A stretch of DNA of 64,000 nt from Duganella sp. CF458 (GTDB lineage: Bacteria > Pseudomonadota > Gammaproteobacteria > Burkholderiales > Burkholderiaceae_D). The stretch lies in assembly GCF_900113115.1 (NCBI RefSeq), contig NZ_FOOF01000013.1, positions 146,024 to 210,023 of the forward strand, read 5' to 3'. The notes beneath the pieces are model-generated. The model made no database searches, was not told the DNA's origin, and saw nothing but the letters and a program-made list of their open reading frames with translations. Below are positions 48,751 through 58,161 of the stretch, piece after piece (within the stretch, counting starts at the first letter, position 1; each line of letters begins with the position of its first letter). The position numbers and the translations under genes were made by a program.

Positions 48751-48867
48751 GCCGAGTCCGTGTCCCACCATGGGGTCACACCCCAAATGAGACACGAACT
48801 CAAGCATGTACCAGCAGAGCCCGTGTCCCGTTTCGGGTGTGACCCCATGGTGGGACACGGGCTCGGC
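48751..48867. repeat. Long inverted repeat of GGGTCA-core family, copy 5
   Basis: 51-base arms (48751-48801 and 48817-48867) differ at a handful of positions. They share GTGTCCCACCATGGGGTCAC and surround a 15-base centre. The element lies between azoR and the nicotinamidase gene on the minus strand, and it would fold into a long hairpin in the mRNA read from azoR. Confidence 0.88.
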
Positions 48868-48879
48868 GGTACGCCAGCT

Positions 48880-49494
48880 TTAGGCGGCGATCAGTTGCTC
48901 GATCGACTTCTGCGCCTTGGCCAAAGTGTCGGCGACGGCTTGCTCGCCCATCGCTACGCCTTCGGCGCGGATGAACTGGACGTCGGTCAGGCCGATGAAG
49001 CCGAGCACGGTGCGCAGGAAAGTGGTCAGGTGGTCGTATGCCACGGCGGCGCCTTCGCTGTACACGCCGCCACTGGCGGTGAAGACGTAGACTTTCTTAC
49101 CTTTCAATAGGCCTTCCGGGCCGTTGGCGGTGTATTGGAATGTGCGTCCGGCGCGGGCGATGTGGTCGATCCAGGCCTTCAGCGTCGATGGCACGGAGAA
49201 GTTGTACATCGGCGCACCGATCACAACCACGTCCGCTGCGGCCAGTTCGTCGACCAGGGTGTCTGACACTTTGACGACCTGCGCCTGCTCGGCATTGCGT
49301 GCTTCGGCTGGCGTGAAGAAGGCCCCCATCATCTGCTCGGTCAGGTGCGGCACCGGATTGCTGGCCAGGTCGCGCTCGACTACGGTATCGGCCGGATTGG
49401 CGGCTTTCCATTTGGCGATGAACTCGGCCGACAATTGTCGGGAAAGGGAACCTGCGCTGCGTACGCTGCTGTTGATGTAGAGAACGTTTGCCAT
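48880..49494 (-). CDS. azoR: FMN-dependent NADH:azoreductase
   Basis: The 204-residue flavodoxin-fold enzyme opens 'MANVLYINSSVRSAGSLSRQLSAEFI'. It has the FMN-binding 'IGAPMYNFSVPSTLKAWIDHIARAGRTF' near residues 92-120 and 'VFTASGGVYSEG' near 140. It reduces azo dyes and quinones and is often induced by electrophile stress. The divergent LysR gene 100 bases away is its likely regulator. Length matches E. coli AzoR (201). Confidence 0.95.
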   Translation of the reverse strand: MANVLYINSSVRSAGSLSRQLSAEFIAKWKAANPADTVVERDLASNPVPHLTEQMMGAFFTPAEARNAEQAQVVKVSDTLVDELAAADVVVIGAPMYNFSVPSTLKAWIDHIARAGRTFQYTANGPEGLLKGKKVYVFTASGGVYSEGAAVAYDHLTTFLRTVLGFIGLTDVQFIRAEGVAMGEQAVADTLAKAQKSIEQLIAA

Positions 49495-49568
49495 GACCTT
49501 GCTCCAAGAAAGTTGGTGATTGCGGCCATCTTAGAACGGGTTTATTTTCGACGAAATAGGTTTTATCA

Positions 49569-49583
49569 CGATAGAAATTATCG
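49569..49583. promoter_or_regulatory. Possible LysR-type binding site between azoR and its regulator
   Basis: CGATA-GAAAT-TATCG is a 5+5+5 palindrome in the 100-base azoR/LysR gap, resembling the T-N11-A type of LysR site. AT-rich DNA surrounds it. Confidence 0.45.
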
Positions 49584-49594
49584 ATTTTGTTGAT

Positions 49595-50512
49595 ATGAGA
49601 GATCCCGGCCATCCTACCCTCGACCAGTTGCGCGTCTTCATCGCGGTCATTGACCATGGCGGTTTTGCCCATGCGGCACGCGCCCTGCACCGTACCCAGT
49701 CGGTCATCAGCTACACGATTGCCAACCTGGAAGAGCAACTGAACATTGCCCTGCTCGACCGCAGCACGCGCAAGCCGACCCTGACCGAAGCCGGCAAGAC
49801 CTTGCTGGCCGATGCCCGCGCGGTGACCAGCAAGGTGGACGGCATGCGTTCGCGCGCCAAGGCCCTCGGCATGGGATTGGAGGCTGAACTGTGCATCGTG
49901 GTCGACGTGATGTTCCCGGCCTGCGTGCTGGTGCGCGCGCTCGAGCACTTCCAGCGCGAATTCCCGACCGTTTCGCTACGCCTGCATACGGAAGCGCTGG
50001 GCGCCGTGGCGCAGATGGTGGCCGACCGCCGCTGCCAGCTGGGTGTGGCGGGCATGGCTGCCACCGCGCCGGTGAATATCGAGCGCCATGCGGCCGGCTT
50101 CGTAAAAATGATGCCGGTCTGCTCGCCGCTGCATCCGCTGTCGCGCGAAGCGGCGCCGATCGCGACGTCGGTGTTGCGCGAGCACCTGCAACTGGTGGTG
50201 ACCGACCGCAGCCCGCTGACCGAAGGCCGCGATTTCGGCGTACTCGGGCTGCGCGACTGGCGCTTGGGCGACCTCGGTTCCAAGCACGCCCTGCTGCTTG
50301 GCGGGCTCGGCTGGGGCAATATGCCCGAGCACACCGTCATGCGCGACCTGGCGGAAGGGCGCCTGGTGCGCCTGCATACCCAGGAAGGCAGTGAGCTGGA
50401 ATACCTGCTGTTCGTGATCCATCGCGGCGATGATGAACTGGGCCCGGCCGGCAAATGGCTGCGTCAAAAGTTCGTTGCGCTCGACCATACGCTGCCGCAA
50501 GACGCTTTCTAA
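49595..50512 (+). CDS. LysR-family regulator divergent from azoR
   Basis: The 305-residue protein has the LysR winged HTH at residues about 10-66 ('TLDQLRVFIAVIDHGGFAHAARALHRTQSVISYTIANLEEQL') and an effector domain from about residue 95 ('AELCIVVDVMFPACVLVRALEHFQREFP'). The position beside azoR in opposite orientation is the standard arrangement for autoregulation and control of the neighbour. The effector is unknown, perhaps a quinone or azo compound, by inference from azoR. Confidence 0.93.
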   Translation: MRDPGHPTLDQLRVFIAVIDHGGFAHAARALHRTQSVISYTIANLEEQLNIALLDRSTRKPTLTEAGKTLLADARAVTSKVDGMRSRAKALGMGLEAELCIVVDVMFPACVLVRALEHFQREFPTVSLRLHTEALGAVAQMVADRRCQLGVAGMAATAPVNIERHAAGFVKMMPVCSPLHPLSREAAPIATSVLREHLQLVVTDRSPLTEGRDFGVLGLRDWRLGDLGSKHALLLGGLGWGNMPEHTVMRDLAEGRLVRLHTQEGSELEYLLFVIHRGDDELGPAGKWLRQKFVALDHTLPQDAF

Positions 50513-50565
50513 ACCTTCCTACAGGCCAGCGGCGCGTGCACCTACAGGCTAGTCCGCGGCATCGG

Positions 50566-50576
50566 CCTAGGATGGA
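50566..50576 (+). promoter_or_regulatory. CCTAGGATGGA element upstream of the Gln/Asn-rich gene
   Basis: The element lies 39 bases before the ATG at 50605 and matches the element at 39008 at all but one position. CCTACAGG occurs at 50541, as it does upstream of the first gene, although the spacing differs. Confidence 0.45.
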
Positions 50577-50604
50577 ATCGCTTCAACCACAAAGGAGAGC
50601 GATC

Positions 50605-50916
50605 ATGGCATCACGCAAAGATGAGCAATCGGATGATTGGCGCAACCAGGCTGGTCAAGCAGGCCAAAGCGGCGGTAACCGTCAGCAAGGCCAGCGCGAA
50701 AACCTGACTGGTGGCAATCAGCAATCCGATCAGGAGAGCGGCAACCAGCAATCCGACCAGGAACGCGGTAACCAGCAATCCGACCAGGGCCGCGGCAACA
50801 AGCAGAGCGACGTCGGCCAGGGCCAGCGCCAGGGCAGCCGCGATGACTTGCTGGACGAGGAAAAAGGCAACACCGGCAACCGCGGCAATCGCGGCGGGCG
50901 GGACCAGCAGCGCTAA
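50605..50916 (+). CDS. Low-complexity Gln/Asn/Gly-rich hydrophilic protein
   Basis: The 103-residue protein has almost no hydrophobic residues. Its centre consists of four 9-residue repeats of the form G-N-Q-Q-S-D-Q-x-x. The end is basic ('GNRGNRGGRDQQR'). It is likely disordered and resembles hydrophilins, but I cannot assign a function. It has a good ribosome site (AAAGGAGAG) and shares composition and upstream element with the gene at 39048. It is convergent with cbpM. Confidence 0.65.
   Translation: MASRKDEQSDDWRNQAGQAGQSGGNRQQGQRENLTGGNQQSDQESGNQQSDQERGNQQSDQGRGNKQSDVGQGQRQGSRDDLLDEEKGNTGNRGNRGGRDQQR
50713..50820 (+). repeat. Four tandem 27-bp units within the Gln/Asn-rich gene
   Basis: Units start at 50713, 50740, 50767 and 50794, each encoding nine residues (G-N-Q-Q-S-D-Q-x-x). 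The first three are close copies and the fourth has diverged. Because the unit is a multiple of three, copy number could vary without breaking the frame. Confidence 0.9.
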
Positions 50917-50928
50917 GCCCTCAGGCTG

Positions 50929-51240
50929 CTAGGTCACTCCGGCGGCGCGCAGGCGCGATTTCAGGCGGCGTACCTCGTCGCACAAATCGACCACCAGCGC
51001 CGCCAAATCTTCGTCCGCATCGAAATCCCGCTCAAGCTGGGCCAGGCGACGCGCCCTCCCCAAGTCCACGCTGGTAAATTGCAGGGTTTCGATGCTTGCC
51101 CCTTCCCGGCCGATCAGGATGCCGCGCCGCACGTGGTGCACCACCCATTCCGGCGCGACGGCGCACGCGCGCGCCAGTTGATCCAGCGTCAGCGCCTGGT
51201 GTTCCAGCGGCACGCCTTCCACAATCTCTTCCTTTGGCAT
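50929..51240 (-). CDS. cbpM: Chaperone modulator CbpM
   Basis: The 103-residue MerR-HTH-like protein ('LTLDQLARACAVAPEWVVHHVRRGIL') has a C-terminal helix 'LAALVVDLCDEVRRLKSRLRAAGV'. It is encoded 3 bases after cbpA, the standard order. CbpM binds the J domain of CbpA and blocks its co-chaperone activity. Length fits (E. coli 101). Confidence 0.9.
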   Translation of the reverse strand: MPKEEIVEGVPLEHQALTLDQLARACAVAPEWVVHHVRRGILIGREGASIETLQFTSVDLGRARRLAQLERDFDADEDLAALVVDLCDEVRRLKSRLRAAGVT

Positions 51241-51243
51241 CGC

Positions 51244-52110
<867 letters not shown>

Positions 52111-52187
52111 GCCACGTCCTCTCGGTGAAGGAGAAGACAGGGTATCAGGAATTCACCGCATGCGGCTCCACGATCATGGTTCAGCGA

Positions 52188-52718
52188 TCAGCTGTTAGCC
52201 GCGGTTCCAAAGTCATACGAGTCGACGATCGACTGATGACGGGCTATCTGCGTCTTCAGCGGTTCGATCTGCGCTGCCGCATTTGCTTCGATCGCCTTTA
52301 CCCTTTTGGTCACGGGCACGAGGAACTGGGACCCGAAGATGAATCCGCCGACAATGATCGGGATCGACCACCAGCCATACATCACAATCGCAAAGATCGC
52401 GAAAGCGATAATCGCCCAGCCGACGAGCGCGCTATTCCTGGCATCGGCTGCCCGTAAGGCGCCCACTTGGCTGTCGCGCCTGGCGCAAATTGCTGCCACG
52501 TCCGCTTGTAGTCTCGTCAGGGCAAGTTCCGATGCGGCCCGATTGGTGCCTAGCTTCACATCGTCCAGCGCTTCCTCCAATCGCCTCAGCGAGACAATTC
52601 CACCGCTCCGTTCAACGTGTTGCTGAACGCCACAGTAACCGCAAGCGAAGTCGTTGATGTCTTCCTTCACTTCGAGGCCGGCACCGCAATTCACGCATTT
52701 CAAGGAAAGAATTTTCAT
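52188..52718 (-). CDS. Zinc-ribbon membrane protein, function unknown
   Basis: The 176-residue protein has an N-terminal zinc ribbon (Cys8, Cys11, Cys26, Cys29; 'CVNCG...FACGYCG'), a central helical region and two hydrophobic segments near residues 97-135 ('WAIIAFAIFAIVMYGWWSIPIIVGGFIFGSQF'). A C-terminal coiled helix follows. The ribbon resembles those of proteins that bind RNA or DNA, or act in trafficking. No family is recognised. It is monocistronic. Confidence 0.75.
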   Translation of the reverse strand: MKILSLKCVNCGAGLEVKEDINDFACGYCGVQQHVERSGGIVSLRRLEEALDDVKLGTNRAASELALTRLQADVAAICARRDSQVGALRAADARNSALVGWAIIAFAIFAIVMYGWWSIPIIVGGFIFGSQFLVPVTKRVKAIEANAAAQIEPLKTQIARHQSIVDSYDFGTAANS

Positions 52719-52770
52719 AAGGTCTGGGTAAGTGTCGATTATATTTACAAAATAACAACTAACAGAGCAA

Positions 52771-52798
52771 AATAAAAGCGCGCTGTGCGGCGCGCTTT
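52771..52798 (-). terminator. Rho-independent terminator of the crystallin-like gene
   Basis: On the minus strand AAAGCGCGC and GCGCGCTTT form a 9-base stem around a 6-base loop, followed by TATTTTG. It lies 18 bases after the stop codon. Confidence 0.85.
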
Positions 52799-52815
52799 AA
52801 TGCGGCAAGTGACGA

Positions 52816-53490
52816 TCAGCGAACGCGGCGGATCGACGAGATGCGGTCGCTGAAGTCCCTCAGGTCAGGGTAGCGGCCTGGCGCAAACGTGCGGCACTGG
52901 CCGCCGAAGTCGGCGTGTTCGCAGGCTTCCCAGGTGCCGTAGTTGACGACCATCGAGTTGGCGTTGTCGTTGAAATGGACATTGCGCAGGGTGTCCAAAT
53001 CGTTATTGACCTGGATCACGCGGCCACGGAAACCGTTGTCGTTGAACAGTTCCACCGCGGGGCCGCGTGGCTCTTCGCGATACTCGCGACGTTCTTCGCG
53101 GCGCTCTTCACGCCAGCGCTCGTCGCGGTCGTCGCGATTGTCGCGATTTTCGCGGCCCCAGCCATGACCACGGCGGCGGTCAATCTCACGGGCGGAAGAG
53201 AAGTTATTGTTGAAGCGGCGCAGGTCGGGATATTCGCCGCGCTCGAACACTGCGCAATGGCCCTGGAAATTGACGTGCTCGCACAATTCCCAGGTGCCGG
53301 AGCGCACCACCAGGCTCGAAGCCCGGTCGTTGAAGTCGAAGTCGCGGAAATTGGTGGCGGCCCCGTCGGCAATCACCACACGCTGGCCGCGAAAGTCTTC
53401 ACGCGAGAAGAGCTGCAATTCACCGGCCGAAGCGGCCTGGCCAACAAGGGAAGCGGCCAGCAGGAAAGCGGCGGTCAAGGTATTCTTCAT
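52816..53490 (-). CDS. Secreted beta/gamma-crystallin-like protein with two domains
   Basis: The 224-residue protein has a signal peptide (1-22, ending QAASA). Two beta/gamma-crystallin-type Greek-key domains follow: 'LQLFSREDFRGQRVVIADGAATNFRDFDFNDRASSLVVRSG' at about 25-66, continuing to about residue 105, and 'VELFNDNGFRGRVIQVNNDLDTLRNVHFNDNANSMVV' at about 143-180, continuing to the end. A 35-residue, very charged linker (rich in Arg, Glu, Asp: 'RDDRDERWREERREERREY') separates them. Conserved Cys pairs lie at 'CEHVNFQGHC' and 'CEHADFGGQC'. The role is unknown; calcium or surface binding is common in this fold. Confidence 0.85.
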   Translation of the reverse strand: MKNTLTAAFLLAASLVGQAASAGELQLFSREDFRGQRVVIADGAATNFRDFDFNDRASSLVVRSGTWELCEHVNFQGHCAVFERGEYPDLRRFNNNFSSAREIDRRRGHGWGRENRDNRDDRDERWREERREERREYREEPRGPAVELFNDNGFRGRVIQVNNDLDTLRNVHFNDNANSMVVNYGTWEACEHADFGGQCRTFAPGRYPDLRDFSDRISSIRRVR

Positions 53491-53587
53491 TACTAAATCT
53501 CCGATATTCAGGCATCCTAAGCGCACTAACGCGGCGCAAAGGCCGTTAGACTACCCTACCTTGTAACAAATTCCTACTGCGCAACAC

Positions 53588-54955
53588 ATGCCGACCACGA
53601 TTTTGACCTCCAATTTACGCAACGAAGCAACAGCATTATGGAAATTGGCCTGGCCGGTCCTGGTTGGGCAGCTCGCCACCGTTGGCATGGCGGTGGCGGA
53701 CGTGGCGATGACCGGCCACACCCGGGCTTCCGAACTGGCTGCGGTATCGACCGGCGCGGCGATCTGGTCCATCGTGCTGGTGACTGTGATGGGCACCATG
53801 ATGGCCATGAACACGCTGGTAGCGCATGAAGTGGGGGCCGGCAGCTACCAGCGCATTCCGCACCTGGTGCGCCAGGGTTTGTGGAAAGGCCTGGGCGTCG
53901 GACTGCTGGCGATGTTACTGGCCAACCTGGCCACCCTGCTGTTCGACCACCTGCAACTGGCGCCGGAAGTGAACCGGCGCGCTTCGCTGTTCGTGCATTT
54001 CATCAGCATCGGCTTGCCGCCATTCGCCTGCTACCGAGCGCTGTATGGCTATAGCACCAGTATCAACCAGACCAAGCCGGTGATGGTGATCGCCTTGCTC
54101 GGGCTGGCCTTCAACGTCTTCGTTAACTGGCTGCTGATCTTCGGCCATTGGGGTTTGCCGGCCATGGGCGGCGTGGGCTGCGCGGTATCGACCGGCATCT
54201 GCATGTGGCTCATGTTGGGCGCGATGCTGGCGTGGATGCGCATTTCGCGAGCCTATCGCGCCACCTACCCTTTCACGCACTGGGAATGGCCGCATTGGCC
54301 GGAAATCAGGAGCATGCTGAAACTTGGCCTGCCGATCGGCGTGACCTACTTCGCCGAGGTCAGTGCCTTCGGCGCGGTGGCGCTGCTGGTGGCGCGCTTT
54401 GGCGTGATCGAACAGTCGGCGCACCAGATTGCGCTGAACTTCTCGTCGCTGGTGTTCATGGTACCGCTTAGCCTGGGCATCGGCATGGTGACGCGCGTGG
54501 GGCAAGCGCTGGGCGAAGGCGATGCGCGCCGCGCCCGTTCGGCTTCCTGGGTCGGGCTGGGCATGTCGCTGGCGTTTGCCGTGGTATCGGCGGCCTTTAT
54601 TGCCCTGTTCCGCAACGAGATCGCGGCAGCCTACACCAGCGACGTCGCGGTGCAGCAGACTTGCGTCACCCTGTTGCTGTTCGCCGCGTTGTTCCAGTTG
54701 TCCGACGCGACGCAGGTGGCGGCGGCCTGCGCGATTCGCGGTTACAAGGTGACGCGCGGGCCGATGCTGATCCAGCTGCTGGCGTTCTGGGTCTTTGCGC
54801 TGCCGGTCGGCTGCCTACTGGGCTTGTGGAAGGAAATGGCCGCGGCCGGGTTCTGGATCGGCCTGGTACTCGGCTTGACGATTGCTGCCATTTTGCTCAC
54901 AGCCTACTTGCGCACGCTGTCGAATTCCCGTGTAGCCGAAGGAAAAACGGCATAG
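53588..54955 (+). CDS. MATE-family multidrug efflux transporter
   Basis: The 455-residue membrane protein has twelve hydrophobic helices in two halves, with MATE hallmarks 'LAWPVLVGQLATVGMAVADVAMTGH' in helix 1 and 'LGLPIGVTYFAEVSAFGAVALLVARFG' at the start of the second half. It exports cationic drugs in exchange for sodium or protons. Length is normal (about 450). The ATG at 53588 is used; no strong ribosome site is seen. It is a NorM/DinF-like protein, and no regulator is adjacent. Confidence 0.93.
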   Translation: MPTTILTSNLRNEATALWKLAWPVLVGQLATVGMAVADVAMTGHTRASELAAVSTGAAIWSIVLVTVMGTMMAMNTLVAHEVGAGSYQRIPHLVRQGLWKGLGVGLLAMLLANLATLLFDHLQLAPEVNRRASLFVHFISIGLPPFACYRALYGYSTSINQTKPVMVIALLGLAFNVFVNWLLIFGHWGLPAMGGVGCAVSTGICMWLMLGAMLAWMRISRAYRATYPFTHWEWPHWPEIRSMLKLGLPIGVTYFAEVSAFGAVALLVARFGVIEQSAHQIALNFSSLVFMVPLSLGIGMVTRVGQALGEGDARRARSASWVGLGMSLAFAVVSAAFIALFRNEIAAAYTSDVAVQQTCVTLLLFAALFQLSDATQVAAACAIRGYKVTRGPMLIQLLAFWVFALPVGCLLGLWKEMAAAGFWIGLVLGLTIAAILLTAYLRTLSNSRVAEGKTA

Positions 54956-55035
54956 GCCATAGCATTCCGAATATCAGCGGGGGCGGGTTCTGGTATTGTC
55001 TTGCGATTCGTAAGTAAACCATTCCGGGACAAACC

Positions 55036-57252
55036 ATGCGCCTTATCCTCACCCTGGTAGCCCTGCTGGCTGCCGGCACCGCTTCCGCTGAACGCCTGAC
55101 ACTGGAGCGCCTGTACGCCGATCCTGCACTGTCCGGCCCTGGCGTGCGAGCCCTCAAAGTGTCGCCGGATGGCGCCCGCGTCACCTTCCTGCGCGCTCGC
55201 GCGGACGACCAGTTCCAGATGGACCTGTGGGAATACAATATGAAGGACAAGACCACGCGCCGCCTGGTCGACTCCAAGGCCCTGGTCCCGGTCGAGAACC
55301 TGTCCGACGCTGAAAAAGCGCTGCGCGAACGTGCCCGTACTGCGGCGCTGAAAGGCATCATTTCCTACAACTGGTCGCCGGATGGCAAGCAGTTGCTGGT
55401 GCCGTTGGCCGGCAACCTGTACCTGGTGGACCTGTCCAAGCCGGACAACGCGCGCCTGGTGGCATCGGGCAGCGTGATCGATCCGAAGATTTCGCCAAAG
55501 GGCAAATACGTATCCTTCGTGCGCAACCAGAACCTGTTCGTGATCGACCTGGCCACCGGCAAGGAACGCCAACTGACCAGCGACGGCAAAGGCACCGTGC
55601 ATAACGGCGAAGCCGAATTCGTGGCGCAGGAAGAGATGCACCAGTTCACCGGCTACTACTGGGCGCCGGACGATTCCGCCATTGCGTTCCGCTGGTACGA
55701 TGAAGCGCAAGTGCCGGTGGCGCGCCGCTTCGAGATCTACGCTGACCGTACCGACGTGGTGGAGCAGCGCTACCCTGCCGCCGGCGACAAGAACGCCATT
55801 GTCGGCCTGAAAATCGTATCGCCCGCAGGCGGCGAGATCCGCGACGTGGACCTGGGCGCCAACAAGGATATCTACCTGGTGCGTGCCGACTGGAGCAAGG
55901 ATTCCAAGTCGCTGTTCTTCCAGCGCCAGTCGCGCGACCAGAAGACGCTGGAGCTGATCGCTGTCGATGCGGCCTCGCTGGCGCAGCGCCCTGTGCTGAC
56001 CGAAACCGCAAAAACCTGGACCACCATCAATGACGACCTGCGCTTTCTGGAAAGCGGCAAGGGCTTCATCTGGTCGTCCGAACGCACCGGCCGCAACCAC
56101 CTGTACTTCTACGGCATGGACGGCAAGCTGAAACACGCCATCTCCAAAGGCGAGTGGGGCTTCGACGACGTGCTGGCGGTGGACGAGAAGGCCGGCAAGG
56201 TCTTCGTCTCCTCCAACAAGGATGCGGTCTACGACAAGCAAGTCTACGAACTGAAACTGGATGGCTCCACTGCCGACAAGCCAAAGCGCATTACCCAGGC
56301 TGACGGCTGGCACGACGCCTCGTTCTCCAAGCACGGCGAAGTATTCGTCGATACCTGGTCCGACCCGGCCACCCCGCCGCAGGTGGCAATCCGCCGTCCG
56401 GACGGCGCGCTGGTAAGCTGGCTGGAAAAGAATGAAGTCAACGCGTCGCACCCCTACTTCAAATACAAGTCGGACCAATTGCCGGTCGAATTCGGCAACA
56501 TGAAGGCGAAGGATGGCCAGACCCTGTACTACTCGATGATCAAGCCGTACAAGTTCGACGCCGGCAAGAAGTATCCGGTCTACCTGTCCACCTACGGCGG
56601 CCCGCACTCGCAGCACGTGACCCGCAAGTGGGATAGCGCGCAGTTCGACCAGTACATGGCGCAGCAAGGCTATGTGGTCTTCCGCCTGGATAACCGCGGC
56701 TCCTCGCGCCGCGAGCGCGTGTTCACCGATGCGATCTACCGCAACCTGGGCAAGGTCGAAGTGGAAGACCAACTGACCGGCATCGACTGGCTGGGCAAGC
56801 AGTCCTTCGTGGACGCCAAGCGTATCGGCGTGTACGGCTGGAGCTACGGCGGCTTCATGACCCTGCGCCTGCTGTCGCAAGGGTCGGACAAGATCGCCGC
56901 AGGCGTGTCCGGCGCGCCGGTGACCGACTGGGGCCTGTACGACACCCACTACACCGAGCAGTTCATGGACCGTCCTAGCGACAACGTGGAAGGCTACAAG
57001 CAGTCGAACGTGTTCTACCACGTCGACGGCCTGAAGTCGAACCTGCTGCTGATCCACGGCATGGCGGACGACAACGTCCTGTTCACCAACACCACCAAGA
57101 TGATCGACGCGTTGGTGAACCGCGGCGTGCAGTTCGAGCTGATGACCTATCCGGGCGCCAAGCACGGCGTGTCGAACCGCCTGGCCAAGCGCCACGTGCA
57201 AACCTACATCGACGCCTTCTTCCGCAAGCACCTGAAGCCGGAATCGAACTAA
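55036..57252 (+). CDS. S9-family prolyl oligopeptidase, DPP-IV type
   Basis: The 738-residue protein has a signal peptide (1-19, AALLAAGTASA). An N-terminal beta-propeller (about residues 40-490) carries the Glu pair of DPP-IV enzymes in 'FVAQEEMHQFTGYYW'. A C-terminal alpha/beta-hydrolase domain holds the catalytic triad Ser603 ('GWSYGGF'), Asp678 ('GMADDNVLF') and His710 ('AKHGVSN'). It should release X-Pro or X-Ala dipeptides from peptides in the periplasm. It is monocistronic with a strong terminator. Confidence 0.95.
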   Translation: MRLILTLVALLAAGTASAERLTLERLYADPALSGPGVRALKVSPDGARVTFLRARADDQFQMDLWEYNMKDKTTRRLVDSKALVPVENLSDAEKALRERARTAALKGIISYNWSPDGKQLLVPLAGNLYLVDLSKPDNARLVASGSVIDPKISPKGKYVSFVRNQNLFVIDLATGKERQLTSDGKGTVHNGEAEFVAQEEMHQFTGYYWAPDDSAIAFRWYDEAQVPVARRFEIYADRTDVVEQRYPAAGDKNAIVGLKIVSPAGGEIRDVDLGANKDIYLVRADWSKDSKSLFFQRQSRDQKTLELIAVDAASLAQRPVLTETAKTWTTINDDLRFLESGKGFIWSSERTGRNHLYFYGMDGKLKHAISKGEWGFDDVLAVDEKAGKVFVSSNKDAVYDKQVYELKLDGSTADKPKRITQADGWHDASFSKHGEVFVDTWSDPATPPQVAIRRPDGALVSWLEKNEVNASHPYFKYKSDQLPVEFGNMKAKDGQTLYYSMIKPYKFDAGKKYPVYLSTYGGPHSQHVTRKWDSAQFDQYMAQQGYVVFRLDNRGSSRRERVFTDAIYRNLGKVEVEDQLTGIDWLGKQSFVDAKRIGVYGWSYGGFMTLRLLSQGSDKIAAGVSGAPVTDWGLYDTHYTEQFMDRPSDNVEGYKQSNVFYHVDGLKSNLLLIHGMADDNVLFTNTTKMIDALVNRGVQFELMTYPGAKHGVSNRLAKRHVQTYIDAFFRKHLKPESN

Positions 57253-57270
57253 GGCCCGGCCCTTGCCGCC

Positions 57271-57303
57271 AAAGCCCGCCCGCGCAAGCCGGCGGGCTTT
57301 TTT
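57271..57303 (+). terminator. Rho-independent terminator of the DPP-IV gene
   Basis: AAAGCCCGCC and GGCGGGCTTT form a perfect 10-base stem around a 10-base loop, and the T run continues to 57303. It is 19 bases after the stop codon. Confidence 0.92.
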
Positions 57304-57365
57304 GTCGATTTTTACGCACCTCAAACGTCGTAGCGGTAAGATCAACCACCACCGACGGAGGCGCC

Positions 57366-58028
57366 ATGTCCCTGCAACTGTTCTACCATCCCCTTTCTTC
57401 CTACTCCATGAAGGCGCTCATCGCGCTGTATGAGAATGGCACGCCATTCGAGTACCGCATGCTGTCGCCGGACCACGCCGTCAATTGCCAGCAATTCGGC
57501 GAAATGTGGCCGATAGCGAAATTCCCGATCCTGCTGGACGGCGAGCGCATGGTGGTGGAGGCCAGTATCGTGATCGAACACCTTCAGCTTTACTATCCAG
57601 GCCCGGTCAAGCTGCTGCCGGCCGATCCCAAAGCCGCACTGGAAGTACGGATGATGGACCGCTTCTTCGACAACCACATCGCCACGCCGCAGCAGAAGCT
57701 GGTCGCCGACGTGCTTCGCCCCGACGGCGAACGCGACCCGCATGGCGTCGCCGAAGCCAAGCGCAAGCTCGATACCGCCTACGCCTGGCTGGACAAAGTC
57801 ATGGCGAATCGCACCTGGGCAGCGGGCGACGAATTCAGCATGGCCGACTGCGCGGCTGCGCCCTTCCTCCTGTACGCGCACTGGTCGCACCCGATCCCCG
57901 AAAAGCATGAACACGTGATGGCCTACCTGCGCCGCTTGCGCGAACGCCCATCGTTTGCCCGCTGCTGGGCCGAAGCCAAGCCATACCGCCATATGTTCCC
58001 GCTGGGCGTACCAAACGGTGAAGACTAA
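57366..58028 (+). CDS. Glutathione S-transferase family protein
   Basis: The 220-residue protein has an N-terminal thioredoxin-like domain with 'LFYHPLSSYSMKALIALYENG' (a Ser-rich activation region) and 'KFPILLDGERMVVEASIVIEHL', where V-E-A-S corresponds to the glutathione gamma-Glu binding 'E-S'. The helical C-terminal domain carries 'WAAGDEFSMADCAAAPFL' (N-capping box). Substrate is unknown. It has its own short leader and is separated from the peptidase gene by a terminator. Confidence 0.92.
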   Translation: MSLQLFYHPLSSYSMKALIALYENGTPFEYRMLSPDHAVNCQQFGEMWPIAKFPILLDGERMVVEASIVIEHLQLYYPGPVKLLPADPKAALEVRMMDRFFDNHIATPQQKLVADVLRPDGERDPHGVAEAKRKLDTAYAWLDKVMANRTWAAGDEFSMADCAAAPFLLYAHWSHPIPEKHEHVMAYLRRLRERPSFARCWAEAKPYRHMFPLGVPNGED

Positions 58029-58161
58029 GCCCTTAGTTTGAAGCACACAGGAGAATGCCCATCACCTGCGCGCACGAATTTAGGTAATGCGGACTCGGAA
58101 GATCATGCGGTGCCATTTCGAGGAACAGAGGACGAAGCAGCAAACTTTAGGGGAGATGCAA

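Noticed and set aside
50713..50820. CRISPR-like repeat array
   Set aside because: The units are contiguous, without spacers, and lie in a coding frame.
54904..57345. Minus-strand 813-codon frame opposite the DPP-IV peptidase
   Set aside because: Shadow frame; the plus strand has the full catalytic triad and signal peptide.
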